Source of the DNA: F1-60-MAGs149 sp037133755
GTDB lineage: Bacteria > Actinomycetota > Thermoleophilia > Gaiellales > F1-60-MAGs149
Length of the DNA stretch: 64,000 bases
Direction: 5' to 3'
NCBI GenBank assembly: GCA_037133755.1
Contig: JBAXNN010000009.1
Span: forward strand, 1 to 64,000
Shown here: positions 46,721 through 55,719 of the stretch, one piece after another
How positions within the stretch are numbered: position 1 is the first letter of the stretch
Layout: each line of letters starts with the position of its first letter
Made by a program: the position numbers and the translations under genes
The notes under the pieces: generated by a model
What the model was told of the DNA's origin: nothing
The model's database searches: none
What the model saw: only the letters and a program-made list of their open reading frames with translations

Positions 46721-46738
46721 CGGTAGAGGACTGTCCTT

Positions 46739-46813
46739 GTCATTGCGGGTCGGAATGACCCTGATACAGCGACGGAGCGTATCAACGCAGGGAATCCTGG
46801 GCTTCAGCCCAGG
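46739..46813 (-). promoter_or_regulatory. Three successive hairpins ahead of rpsA
   Basis: In the direction of rpsA transcription: CCTGGGC-TGAA-GCCCAGG (46813-46796), TGATAC...GTATCA (46784-46762) and GTCATT...AATGAC (46759-46739). All three stems are perfect. The first starts two bases after the polA stop and might also end polA transcription. AGGA-CAG-TCCT follows before the ATG. Confidence 0.6.
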
Positions 46814-46815
46814 CT

Positions 46816-49419
46816 CTACTCCTTCGCAGCGGCCCACGTGTCGCCGACGCCGGCGTCGGCGACGAGCGGTGGGTCGAGCGGATGCGCGTTGACCATCTCC
46901 TCGACGATCAGGGCTCGCACGGTCTCGACATCGCTGTCGGCGACCTCGAAGACCAATTCGTCGTGCACCTGCAGGACCAGGTTGGCCTGACGCCCCTCAT
47001 CGCGAATGCGGCGATCACAGCTGATCATGGCGACCTTGATGATGTCGGCGGCGCTGCCCTGGATCAGGGAATTGATCGCGAGGCGCTCGCCCAACAGGTG
47101 CACCTGCCGGTTCTTGGCGCGCAGTTCGGGGATCGGGCGCTGGCGACCAAGCAGCGTCAACGCGTAACCACGCTCTGCCGTCTCCTCGATTGTGCGGGTG
47201 ATGAACGTCTGGACGGCCGGATAGCGCCCGAGGTACGTGTCGATGTACTGCTGCGCCTCGTCGCGCGAGATCTCCAGCTGCTCCGCCAGCCCGAACGAGC
47301 TAATGCCGTAGATGATGCCGAAGTTGACGGCCTTGGCGCGATCGCGCTCTTCCTTCGTGATGTCCTCTGGCGCCTTCCCCAGCACCTCTGCCGCGGTCGC
47401 ACGGTGGACGTCATCGCCGCGTCGGAACGCGTCAACCAGACCTGGCTCCTGACACAGCGCCGCGAGAATGCGCAGCTCGACCTGGGAGTAGTCGCACGAG
47501 ATCAGCTGGGTGCCCGGGGCCGCGACGAATGCCGCGCGAATCTCCTGCCCGATCGGGGTGCGCACCGGAATTGCCTGCAGGTTCGGATTCGTGCACGACA
47601 GGCGGCCGGTCGCGGCCGTGTGCTGCGAGAACGTCGTGTGGATGCGTCCGTCGGCGGCCGCTGCCTCGGGGAGCGCACGCAGGTACGTCGACAGCAGCTT
47701 CGACAGCTCGCGCCAACGCTCGATCACGGGAATGATCGGGTGCAGCGGACGCAGCTTCGCCAGGACCGTGCGATCGGTCGACGGACCGGTCTTGCCCGAC
47801 GTTTGGACGGGCAGGTCGAGGCGATTGAAGAGGATGTCGCCGAGCTGCTTGGGCGAGCCAAGCGTGAATGGTCCACCCGCCAGCCGGTGCGCCTCGGTCT
47901 CCAACTCGGCGACCTCGGTGGCACAGCGCTGGGCAATCGCCTGGAGCACGGGAATGTCGACGGCGATGCCGGTCCGCTCCATCTCGGCCAACACGGGCAC
48001 GAGCGGTAGTTCGAGATCCGCGAGCAGCGGCAGCAGGCGACGCTCGGCGAGTCGGTCGGTGAGTGGCTGACGCAGGAGACGCACGGCGATCGCCTCGTGC
48101 AACGCCTCGGCCCCCTCTCCCTCGGTCGCCACGGTCAGCGCGTATTCGCGTAGCAACTCGTCGACGGGATAGCCGTTGCGCCCGGGGTCGAGCAGATACG
48201 CCGCGAGCGCGGTGTCGAACGCCGGTGCAATGCGTTCTGCCCCGACGCTGCGCAGGGCGACCTTCACGTCATGGCCGATCAGGGCCGGCTCCGCCAGGGC
48301 GGCGGCGACGGCCGGATCCGTTGGATCGGCGAGCCAGTGCCCGCCCTCGGTGGACACCGCGAGGATCCCATCCACGACGGCGATGCCGGCCTCGAGACAG
48401 TCGGCGAGCTTCGCCTGGAGCTCCGCGCCGGAGACGCGCGTCGCGGTCTCCCCTGGTCCGGCCGGCGCAGCGCTGACTGCGGCCAACGAGGGCAGGAGAT
48501 CCTCGAGGTCGTCGAGGCGACGCAGCAGTTGATGCATCTCCCACTTGCGGAAGAGCTCCGCCAGCCTCGATCGATCGGGTGGCGCATCAAGTACGGAGCC
48601 GGTATCGAAGTCGGCGAGCTCGGGGATATCGCGCACGATCGTGCCGAGTTCGCGGGAGCGGAAGGCCTCGTCGCGGTGCTCGATCAGGTTCTGCTTGCGC
48701 TTCGGGCCCTTGATCTCATCGATGTGCTCGTACACCCCTTCGAGCGTGCCGTACGCATCGAGCAGCTCGGCGGCGGTCTTCTCGCCGATGCCGGGGACGC
48801 CGGGGATGTCGTCGGAGGTGTCGCCCTTGAGGCCGATCAGGTCGGGCACCGCGGTGTGCGGCACGCCGAGCCGTTCGGCCACGCGTTCCGGGGTGTAGAC
48901 CAATACCTCGGTCATCCCGCGTGGGTTCATCATCAGGCAGACGAGATCGCTGACCAGTTGGAAGGCGTCGCGGTCGGTCGAGACGATGCAGGTCGCGATC
49001 GCCTGCTCGTCGGCGATGCGCGTCAACGTGCCGATCACGTCGTCTGCCTCGCGCCCGACGATGCTGAGGTTGCGATACCCGAAGGCCTCCACCAGCTCGG
49101 GGAAGAACGGCCGCTGCTCCTTGAGCAGCTCGGGCGTCGGCTTACGCGAGCCCTTGTAGCCGGGGTGCAGCTCGAGCCGCTCGGTCGGCTTCTCGTCCCA
49201 GCAGACGACTACGCCGGAGGGCGTGTAGTCCTGCAGCAGCTTCATCAACATGCTGGCGAATCCGAACAGTGCGCCCGTCGGAAAGCCATCGCTCGTGGAG
49301 AAGTCCTCAGGCAGCGCGTAGAAGGCGCGGTAGGCCAGCGAGTTGCCGTCAACGAGGAACAGACGGCTCTCCCGCGCGGGCGCGTCGTTGAGATCGAGCT
49401 CGGAAGCCTTCTTCACCAT
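46816..49419 (-). CDS. polA: DNA polymerase I, proofreading-deficient
   Basis: An 867-residue repair and replication polymerase. Residues 17-290 are the 5' nuclease (LFLVDGNSLAYRAFY, GREADDVIGTL, GLKGDTSDDIPGVPGIGEKTA). Residues 330-480 correspond to the 3'-5' exonuclease fold but lack its acidic residues (GHDVKVALR in place of the Exo II motif and no DIET-like Exo I). The polymerase domain has ATGRLSCTNPNLQAIP, CDYSQVELRILA, RDRAKAVNFGIIYG and LQVHDELVFEV. A TAGGCT box ends 7 nt before the ATG. Confidence 0.97.
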   Translation of the reverse strand: MVKKASELDLNDAPARESRLFLVDGNSLAYRAFYALPEDFSTSDGFPTGALFGFASMLMKLLQDYTPSGVVVCWDEKPTERLELHPGYKGSRKPTPELLKEQRPFFPELVEAFGYRNLSIVGREADDVIGTLTRIADEQAIATCIVSTDRDAFQLVSDLVCLMMNPRGMTEVLVYTPERVAERLGVPHTAVPDLIGLKGDTSDDIPGVPGIGEKTAAELLDAYGTLEGVYEHIDEIKGPKRKQNLIEHRDEAFRSRELGTIVRDIPELADFDTGSVLDAPPDRSRLAELFRKWEMHQLLRRLDDLEDLLPSLAAVSAAPAGPGETATRVSGAELQAKLADCLEAGIAVVDGILAVSTEGGHWLADPTDPAVAAALAEPALIGHDVKVALRSVGAERIAPAFDTALAAYLLDPGRNGYPVDELLREYALTVATEGEGAEALHEAIAVRLLRQPLTDRLAERRLLPLLADLELPLVPVLAEMERTGIAVDIPVLQAIAQRCATEVAELETEAHRLAGGPFTLGSPKQLGDILFNRLDLPVQTSGKTGPSTDRTVLAKLRPLHPIIPVIERWRELSKLLSTYLRALPEAAAADGRIHTTFSQHTAATGRLSCTNPNLQAIPVRTPIGQEIRAAFVAAPGTQLISCDYSQVELRILAALCQEPGLVDAFRRGDDVHRATAAEVLGKAPEDITKEERDRAKAVNFGIIYGISSFGLAEQLEISRDEAQQYIDTYLGRYPAVQTFITRTIEETAERGYALTLLGRQRPIPELRAKNRQVHLLGERLAINSLIQGSAADIIKVAMISCDRRIRDEGRQANLVLQVHDELVFEVADSDVETVRALIVEEMVNAHPLDPPLVADAGVGDTWAAAKE

Positions 49420-49425
49420 GCGTGC

Positions 49426-49431
49426 AGCCTA
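49426..49431 (-). promoter_or_regulatory. Candidate -10 box of leaderless polA
   Basis: TAGGCT on the minus strand ends at 49426; the polA ATG begins at 49419. Confidence 0.4.
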
Positions 49432-49450
49432 GCCGTCACACCATGCGCGC

Positions 49451-49456
49451 TACCCT
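49451..49456 (+). promoter_or_regulatory. Candidate -10 box of leaderless malic enzyme gene
   Basis: TACCCT ends 8 nt before the GTG at 49464, the start that best fits the ACT domain. Confidence 0.4.
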
Positions 49457-49463
49457 GAGCAAC

Positions 49464-50897
49464 GTGGCGACTCACCATTCCGCGTCGTACAGCCTCACCA
49501 TTCGTGCGCTGATTCCGCATGAGCCCGGTCAGTTCGCCCGCGTGGCTGCGGCGATCGGCGAAGCCGATGCGATCCTCGGCGCAATCGATCTCGTGCGCGT
49601 GGACCAGGACTCGGTCGTGCGCGACATCAGCGTGCTCTGCGCAAATGAGGAACATGGTGAGCGCGTCGTCGATGCGATCTCCACGATCGACGGCATCCGC
49701 GTCATCAACGTCTCCGACCGCACGTTCCTGATGCACAAGGGCGGCAAGATCGAGATGACGCCGAAAGTTCCCATCCGGACACGTGACGATCTGTCGATGG
49801 CCTACACGCCCGGCGTCGCGCGTGTCTCGCGCTCGATCGCCGACGAGCCCGACAACGTCTGGAACCTGACCGGCAAGGGCAACACGATCGCCGTGGTGAC
49901 CGATGGTACGGCCGTGCTCGGTCTTGGCGACATTGGGCCTGGTGCTGCGCTGCCGGTGATGGAGGGCAAGGCGATGCTCTTCAAGGAGTTCGCTGGCGTT
50001 GATGCCTGGCCCATCTGTCTCGACTCCAAGGATCCCGAGGAGATCATCCGCGCGGTCGAGTTGATCTCCCCCGGCTTCGGGGGCATCAACCTCGAGGACA
50101 TCTCCGCGCCGCGCTGTTTCGAGATCGAGCGCCGGCTGGAAGAGACCCTCGACATCCCGGTGTTCCATGACGATCAGCACGGGACTGCGATCACGGTGCT
50201 GGCCGCGCTCCGGAACGCGCTGCGCGTCGTGGGCAAGGATATCGCCGACATCCGTGTCGCGATCATCGGCACCGGAGCAGCCGGCACGGCCGTCACCGAC
50301 ATGCTCCAGGCGGGCGGGGTCGCGCACCTCGTCGGCGTCGACGTGGACGGCATCGTGCATCGCGATCGCCCCGGCATGAACGCGGAATTGCAGGCCTTCG
50401 CCGAGCGCACGAACCCCGACGGCATCACCGGCGGTCCCGCCGAGGCCCTGCGGGGTGCCGACGTTGTGATCGGCGTTTCGCGGCCGGGCGTGATCTCGGT
50501 GGACATGGTGCGCACGATGGCAGCCGACCCGATCATCTTCGCGATGGCGAATCCGAACCCGGAGATCGTCCCGGAGGAGGTTGAGGGCATCGCAGCGGTG
50601 ATGGCGACGGGTCGCAGTGACTACCCCAACCAGATCAACAACGTGCTGGCCTTCCCTGGCATCTTCCGCGGTGCGCTCGACGTTCGCGCCCGCAACATCA
50701 CGCCTGGGATGAAGCTGGCGGCTGCCAACGCCATCGCCGACACGATCGGCATCGACGAGCTGACGCCCGAGTACATCGTCCCCAGCGTCTTCAATCGCAA
50801 GGTCGTTGAAAGCGTTGCTGAGGCGGTCGCCGCCGCCGCGATTGCCGACGGCGTGGCACGCCGCGGCGTTCCCGAGCCCGAGCCGACGCGGAACTAG
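49464..50897 (+). CDS. NAD(P)-dependent malic enzyme with N-terminal ACT domain
   Basis: Decarboxylates malate to pyruvate. It has 477 residues from the GTG at 49464. Residues 8-90 are an ACT-like ligand-binding domain (YSLTIRALIPHEPGQFARVAAAI), probably for allosteric control. The catalytic part has DLSMAYTPGVARVS, GLGDIGPGAALPVMEGKA, FHDDQHGTAITVLAAL and AIIGTGAAGTAVTDML for the dinucleotide. An upstream ATG at 49443 is possible, but a -10 box lies between them. The stop overlaps the protease stop in CTAG. Confidence 0.95.
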   Translation: MATHHSASYSLTIRALIPHEPGQFARVAAAIGEADAILGAIDLVRVDQDSVVRDISVLCANEEHGERVVDAISTIDGIRVINVSDRTFLMHKGGKIEMTPKVPIRTRDDLSMAYTPGVARVSRSIADEPDNVWNLTGKGNTIAVVTDGTAVLGLGDIGPGAALPVMEGKAMLFKEFAGVDAWPICLDSKDPEEIIRAVELISPGFGGINLEDISAPRCFEIERRLEETLDIPVFHDDQHGTAITVLAALRNALRVVGKDIADIRVAIIGTGAAGTAVTDMLQAGGVAHLVGVDVDGIVHRDRPGMNAELQAFAERTNPDGITGGPAEALRGADVVIGVSRPGVISVDMVRTMAADPIIFAMANPNPEIVPEEVEGIAAVMATGRSDYPNQINNVLAFPGIFRGALDVRARNITPGMKLAAANAIADTIGIDELTPEYIVPSVFNRKVVESVAEAVAAAAIADGVARRGVPEPEPTRN

Positions 50898-52495
50898 CCG
50901 ACGAACGCCGCGGCCGTGGTGCGCTTCGTCAGGCCGCCAGGTCCGCTGACCGTCACGCGGCAGGCCAGCTCGCCTCCGGACTGCGCGGCCGTTGGCGTGA
51001 AGGCGTGCTGGGTGGCGCCGCGGATGGCCCGGCCGTTGAGGAGCCACTGCCAGGCCACCGCGAACGGGCGTGTGCCGCTCCAGCGCCCGACGTCGCAGCG
51101 CACTGCGCGTCCGACCGCGACCGCTCCTCGTAGCTGCACCGTGCCGATCGGTGCGGGCCTGGCGGGCTTCGGCAGCTGGCTCCGCTCGGCGTTCGTCGTC
51201 GTGACCCCATCTGTCGCAACAATCCGCACGTCGACGGCCTTGCCGACGGGCAGGCCGGTGAGGTCTGCGCTGAGCACCTGGGGAGTCTCGCTGGGCGCCG
51301 CGGTCTGCCACGGGCGAGGGTTGAACCGCAGGCCCGTCCCCGCCTCTGCGCGCCACTGCAGGGGCGCGCCGTGTGGTGCGAGGGTGAACGTGATGCGAGC
51401 CGTCTGGTACCCCGTCCACTGGGTCCGCTGCGCGGCAACGAAGTTGGGGCCGGGCACGCCGACCACGGCGGCGGGTGCGCTTTCGCCGTTCTCGTTGATC
51501 GCCGTCACGCTGACGGCGTAGGGCGTGCCGTTCACGAGGCCGGGCAGCACGATCCGACGATCGCCGCTCGACACCTCGATCACCTGCCCGGTCTCTGCGA
51601 TGCGAAGGCGATACGCCGTCGGCACGGGAGCGTCGGCGCACGGGCGCGCCCATTGCCAATCGATCGTGAGCGTCCCATCCCCCTGCGCCACCGCAATGGC
51701 ACTGGGCGCGTCGGGCGGATTGATCGTCGACTCCACCCAGCAGCGGTTGTGCGCGACCAGCGAGTACACGCCGGGGTAGCGCGCCATTGCGCACCCCGTG
51801 CCCCAGGACACGACACCGACGAGCACGGCGCCGGCACCAGGACGGTTGATCAGCGGGCCGCCGCTGTCGCCGGCGCAGGCGTCACGGTGCGGCAGCGAGG
51901 CGCAGACCATGTCCTGCGGGAAGAAGGCCTTCGCGCCGTAGGCATCGACGCATTGCTGTGCGGGCTTGACGCGCACGGCGACGGCTCGCAACTCGCTCGC
52001 ACCGAGGCCAAACGAGTCGTTGGCAGCGTTGTAGGTCGTGGAACCCCAGCCGGCCACGTGCAGCAGCGTGCCGGTCGCCGGCGGCTCGGTCGTGTCGACG
52101 AGCGGAATGACCGGCGACGCGCTGGGCGCTGCGAGGCGCAGCAGCATCAGGTCATCGCGCGGAGCGCCCGGGACGATCTGCTTGTAGTTCGGATGGCGCA
52201 CCTGCCGCTCCACGGAAAGCAGCTGCCCGGCGCCGCTCTTGAGCGACGCGCTGCCGGTCAGCACCCGAATCTGACCCGTGGGATAGATCTTGCAGTGGCC
52301 AGCGGTGAGCACCCACTGCGGTGCGACGAGTGAGCCGCCGCAGAACTGGGAGCCGTACGTGGTCTCCAGGGCGACCGTCGACGGCCAGTCCGCAATCGAC
52401 GCGGTGGCCCCGCCAATGACGCGCGACGTGATGGCACCCGCCGTCGAGGGCAGGACGAGAAGCGCGAGCAGTGCGAGAAGGGCCAGGCGACGCAT
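50894..52495 (-). CDS. Secreted trypsin-like serine protease with C-terminal beta domains
   Basis: A 533-residue secreted protein. Residues 1-21 are a signal peptide (LALLALLALLVLPSTAGA). A short propeptide may be cut after R25 to free VIGG. The S1 protease domain has H67 (LTAGHC), D115 (DDLMLL) and S211 (GDSGGP) as the triad. Residues 262-350 look like a fibronectin type III domain (PDAPSAIAVAQGDGTLTIDW ... TPYAVSVTAINENGES). The last 180 residues include an Ig-like repeat with VGRWSGTRPFAVAWQWLLNG. A TAGGCT box ends 9 nt before the ATG. Confidence 0.92.
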   Translation of the reverse strand: MRRLALLALLALLVLPSTAGAITSRVIGGATASIADWPSTVALETTYGSQFCGGSLVAPQWVLTAGHCKIYPTGQIRVLTGSASLKSGAGQLLSVERQVRHPNYKQIVPGAPRDDLMLLRLAAPSASPVIPLVDTTEPPATGTLLHVAGWGSTTYNAANDSFGLGASELRAVAVRVKPAQQCVDAYGAKAFFPQDMVCASLPHRDACAGDSGGPLINRPGAGAVLVGVVSWGTGCAMARYPGVYSLVAHNRCWVESTINPPDAPSAIAVAQGDGTLTIDWQWARPCADAPVPTAYRLRIAETGQVIEVSSGDRRIVLPGLVNGTPYAVSVTAINENGESAPAAVVGVPGPNFVAAQRTQWTGYQTARITFTLAPHGAPLQWRAEAGTGLRFNPRPWQTAAPSETPQVLSADLTGLPVGKAVDVRIVATDGVTTTNAERSQLPKPARPAPIGTVQLRGAVAVGRAVRCDVGRWSGTRPFAVAWQWLLNGRAIRGATQHAFTPTAAQSGGELACRVTVSGPGGLTKRTTAAAFVG

Positions 52496-52503
52496 GGGTT
52501 CTC

Positions 52504-52509
52504 AGCCTA
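52504..52509 (-). promoter_or_regulatory. Candidate -10 box of the protease gene
   Basis: TAGGCT on the minus strand ends at 52504; the ATG begins at 52495, so the leader would be at most a few bases. Confidence 0.35.
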
Positions 52510-52513
52510 CCGC

Positions 52514-53470
52514 CTAGGCGGTGCTGGACGTGCGCTGTCGAACGACCTCGACATCTGCGGCGATCTGCGCGATCAACGATTCCAAGCTGTCGTAGACCCT
52601 CTGCCCGCGGACCATCGAATGGAAATCCAGACGCAGCGGCCGGTCATAGATTTCCGCGCCGTCGTAGTCCAGCAGATGCGCTTCGATCCGCAGATCGTCG
52701 ACATCGCCGAAGTGCGGGTTGCGACCGACGCTGATGGCAGCGGCAAAGCGCTGTTCGCCGGGGTTGATCGTGGCCCAACCGGCGTAGACGCCCTCGGCCG
52801 GCAACTGCTGCCCGGGAACCACACTGAGGTTGGCTGTCGGGAAGCCGATCTCCCGTCCACGCTTGTCGCCGTGGCCGACGACGCCGTCGAGCGAGGGCAA
52901 CCGCCCGAGGAGCTGCGCTGCCTCTTGCATCTCCCCTTCACTGATCAGTCCGCGGATCCGCGACGACGAGATCTTGTCCCCGTCGTCTCCTACGAGATGC
53001 ACGGCCGCTACCTCAATGCCGAGCGGCTCGCACAGTGCCTGCATCGCCTCGACGCCTCCGAGGCGGTCGTGCCCGAAGCGGAAGTCCTCGCCGACCGTGA
53101 TCGCCACGGCACCAAACTTCCCGACGAGCACCTCTTCGACGAACTCGACGGCGCTGAGCGCGGCCAGCTGGGGCGTGAAGCGCATCATCACGACCTCGTC
53201 CGCACCCGACTGGTACAGCATGCGGATGCGCTCCGTGATGCCGCTCAGTGACGCCGAGGGCGTACCCGGACGAATCACCGTGGCCGGGCGCGGATGGAAC
53301 GTGGCGGCCATGGTGCTGACACCCAGACGGGTGCCAACCTCCTTGGCGGTCCGGATCACCGCCTGGTGGCCGAGGTGCACACCGTCGAACGTGCCGAGGG
53401 CCACGGACCGGCGCCCGGGCGGCACCTCGTCGATGCCCTGGTGCAACGTGCGGACCTGACGCTCCGTCAT
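52514..53470 (-). CDS. ribF: Bifunctional riboflavin kinase/FAD synthetase
   Basis: Makes FMN and then FAD. It has 318 residues. The N-terminal adenylyltransferase has ALGTFDGVHLGHQAVI and VGEDFRFGHDRLGG and ISSSRIR. The C-terminal kinase has HGDKRGREIGFPTANL and GVYAGWATI. Its ATG overlaps the stop of truB (ATGA). Order rbfA-nrnA-truB-ribF is common. Confidence 0.97.
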   Translation of the reverse strand: MTERQVRTLHQGIDEVPPGRRSVALGTFDGVHLGHQAVIRTAKEVGTRLGVSTMAATFHPRPATVIRPGTPSASLSGITERIRMLYQSGADEVVMMRFTPQLAALSAVEFVEEVLVGKFGAVAITVGEDFRFGHDRLGGVEAMQALCEPLGIEVAAVHLVGDDGDKISSSRIRGLISEGEMQEAAQLLGRLPSLDGVVGHGDKRGREIGFPTANLSVVPGQQLPAEGVYAGWATINPGEQRFAAAISVGRNPHFGDVDDLRIEAHLLDYDGAEIYDRPLRLDFHSMVRGQRVYDSLESLIAQIAADVEVVRQRTSSTA

Positions 53471-54339
53471 GCGGGCTCCAAGACGAGACGTGGTGCGATC
53501 TCGGCGCCGTCGGCGGCACCGATGGCAACCAATGCGTCGTCCATCACCAGGGCGACATCGCCGCTCAGTTCCTCGTTGGCGATGCGCTGACCGTGGCCGA
53601 TGGCAGTGCGTTCGGTCGCCGTCACCTCACGACGGGGCAACGCCGGGATTGCGGTGAGTGGTGCAGCCCAGGCGACCGTGCCGGGCACCGACTCGGCGAT
53701 GGCGTCCGGGGCCGCAGCGTCGTCCACGCGGAAGTCGCCGACCTCTGTGCGCCGCAGGGCCGTGAGGTACGCGCCGGTGCCGAGCACCTCGCCGAGATCA
53801 CGCGCGATACTGCGAACGTAGGTGCCGGTACCGCAGGCGACGTCGAGCTGCGCGGTCTGCGTCGTGTCGTCGAAGTGCATCAGTCTGATCCCGTGAACCG
53901 TCACCTGTCGTGCTGGGACGGTAACCGTCTCGCCCCGCCGGAATCGACGGTAGGCGCGCTCTCCGTCGATGTGCACGGCGCTGGCTGCAGGCGGCACCTG
54001 CTGGATTTCCCCGATGAAGGCCGGCAATGCGGCGGCGACGGCGGCCTCCGTCGTCGTCTCTCCCGTGGTGCTGATATGTCCCTCAGGGTCATCGGTCGTC
54101 GACGTAGCACCAAACTGGACGGTCGCCTCGTAGCGCTTGTCGAGACCGCCGAGATACGGCGCGAGCCGGGTCGCGCGGCCGTGCAGAACGACGAGGAGAC
54201 CGGTGGCAAACGGGTCGAGCGTCCCGGTGTGCCCAAGCTTGCGACCGTACGCACGGCGTAGTCGAGCGATCGCTCCGAACGAGCTGATGCCCGCGGGCTT
54301 GTCGACGAGCAGCAGGCCAGCAGTCGGCGCCTCAGGCAC
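53467..54339 (-). CDS. truB: tRNA pseudouridine-55 synthase
   Basis: Modifies U55 in the T-loop of tRNAs. It has 290 residues with LLVDKPAGISSF, RKLGHTGTLDPFATGLLVVL carrying the catalytic aspartate, and ACGTGTYVRSIARDLGEVL. Its start overlaps the end of nrnA by 8 nt. Confidence 0.97.
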   Translation of the reverse strand: MPEAPTAGLLLVDKPAGISSFGAIARLRRAYGRKLGHTGTLDPFATGLLVVLHGRATRLAPYLGGLDKRYEATVQFGATSTTDDPEGHISTTGETTTEAAVAAALPAFIGEIQQVPPAASAVHIDGERAYRRFRRGETVTVPARQVTVHGIRLMHFDDTTQTAQLDVACGTGTYVRSIARDLGEVLGTGAYLTALRRTEVGDFRVDDAAAPDAIAESVPGTVAWAAPLTAIPALPRREVTATERTAIGHGQRIANEELSGDVALVMDDALVAIGAADGAEIAPRLVLEPA

Positions 54340-55303
54340 GCGTGAGCTCCGTCTCGATCAGCTCGATGACGTGGGCGAAGTCGCCCTCCATGGCGAACCC
54401 GGCAGCCATCGCGTGGCCGCCGCCCCCACCAACGTGGGCAATGCGTGCGACGTCGACGTCAGGCTGCGCGCTGCGCAGCGACACCTTCTTGAGCAGGCCA
54501 CCACCGGCGCGCGGTTCTCGGATGACTGCGGCGACCTCTACGCCCTGAATGGCGCGCAGGTGATCGATGACACCCTCCGAGTCGGCCTCTTCCGCACCGC
54601 TCCGCTCGAGGTCGTCGATGCTGATGCAGGCCACCGCCAAGCGACCGTTGGCACGGAGGTCGAGTGTGGCGAGCGCTCGCGCCAGGAGGCGCACGCGTGC
54701 AGCGGGTTTGCCCTCGTAGAGGCGGCGGAACACCGCATCCGGCTCGACGCCGAGCGCGATCAGGTCGGCAGCGCCGGCATGTGCTTCTGCGTTGGTGTTC
54801 GAGAACATGAAGCGGCCGGTGTCGGTGACGATCCCGACGTACAGCGCCTCCGCAGTGGCGTGGTCCAGCGGCAATTCGAGCAGTCGGAGCAGACGCAGGC
54901 AGAGCACCGTGGCGCACGCTGCAGTGGCATCGACGTCGTTGATGTCCGCGAAGTGCGTGTTATCGGCGTGGTGGTCGATGTTGATGCTGGTTGCGGCGCG
55001 TGCCACCGCGGCCTCGCCATCGCGTCCGAGTCGCAGGGCCGTCCCGCAGTCCAGCGCGAGCAGGAGACGTTCGTGGAGGTCAGCGGGTGGTTCGCGCACG
55101 AGATCGTCGTAGCCAAGCCAGGCGTAGTCGGCGGGCAGCGGCGCCTCGCCGGGTGCCCACAGCACCACGTCCCACCCCGCCCGGCGAAGTGCTCGGCCAC
55201 AGCCGACCAGCGAGCCCAGCGCGTCACCGTCTGGTGCTTCGTGGCAGACCACGACGATGCGCTCGTGGTCGCGTAGCGCTGCTGCTGCAGCCGTGAGACT
55301 CAT
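54332..55303 (-). CDS. nrnA: DHH-family phosphoesterase (NrnA-like)
   Basis: A 323-residue phosphodiesterase that degrades nanoRNA, pAp or cyclic dinucleotide products in relatives. It has CHEAPDGDALGSLVG, LALDCGTALRLG, the signature NIDHHADNTHFADIN, IVTDTGRFMFSNT, and the C-terminal DHHA1 motif HVGGGGGHAMAAGF. Coupled to rbfA and truB. Confidence 0.94.
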   Translation of the reverse strand: MSLTAAAAALRDHERIVVVCHEAPDGDALGSLVGCGRALRRAGWDVVLWAPGEAPLPADYAWLGYDDLVREPPADLHERLLLALDCGTALRLGRDGEAAVARAATSINIDHHADNTHFADINDVDATAACATVLCLRLLRLLELPLDHATAEALYVGIVTDTGRFMFSNTNAEAHAGAADLIALGVEPDAVFRRLYEGKPAARVRLLARALATLDLRANGRLAVACISIDDLERSGAEEADSEGVIDHLRAIQGVEVAAVIREPRAGGGLLKKVSLRSAQPDVDVARIAHVGGGGGHAMAAGFAMEGDFAHVIELIETELTRA

Positions 55304-55668
55304 GCCTCGTCCTCCGGCAGCACGGGCGGGTTATCCCGCAGGAGCTGCTCGATGCGGTTGGCACGATCGATCGACTCGTCGTGAATAAACCGCAGGACCG
55401 GCGTATTGCGGAGCGACAACTCGTCGTTGACGGCACCTTGGAGCACCGGGCGCGCTGCCTCGAGCCCCTCCAGCGCGCGGACCTGGGCCTTCTCGTTGCC
55501 GTGCAGTTGCACGAACACATCGGCAACGGCCGTGTCCTTCGAGGCACGGACCTCAACAACGGTCACCGCCCGTAGGCGCGGGTCGTTGAGCCGTGCGATG
55601 CGCTCGCCGAGCACCTCGCGCAGCAGTCCGTCGATCCGACGCCCGCGTTCCTTGCCGCCGCGCTTCAT
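55300..55668 (-). CDS. rbfA: Ribosome-binding factor A
   Basis: A 122-residue KH-fold factor for late 16S rRNA maturation. It has RIDGLLREVLGERIARLNDPRL, VTVVEVRASKDTAVADVFVQL and LSLRNTPVLRFIHDESID, all family blocks in order. Its stop overlaps the start of nrnA (ATGA). No infB is in the window. Confidence 0.95.
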   Translation of the reverse strand: MKRGGKERGRRIDGLLREVLGERIARLNDPRLRAVTVVEVRASKDTAVADVFVQLHGNEKAQVRALEGLEAARPVLQGAVNDELSLRNTPVLRFIHDESIDRANRIEQLLRDNPPVLPEDEA

Positions 55669-55719
55669 ACGGGAACCTGCTCAGGGGTACGGGAAACGTC
55701 GGCACTCATGCACCGAAGG

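Noticed and set aside
49413..51794. 793-codon minus-strand open frame across the malic enzyme gene
   Set aside because: It is antisense to the malic enzyme and out of frame with the protease; no domain is seen.
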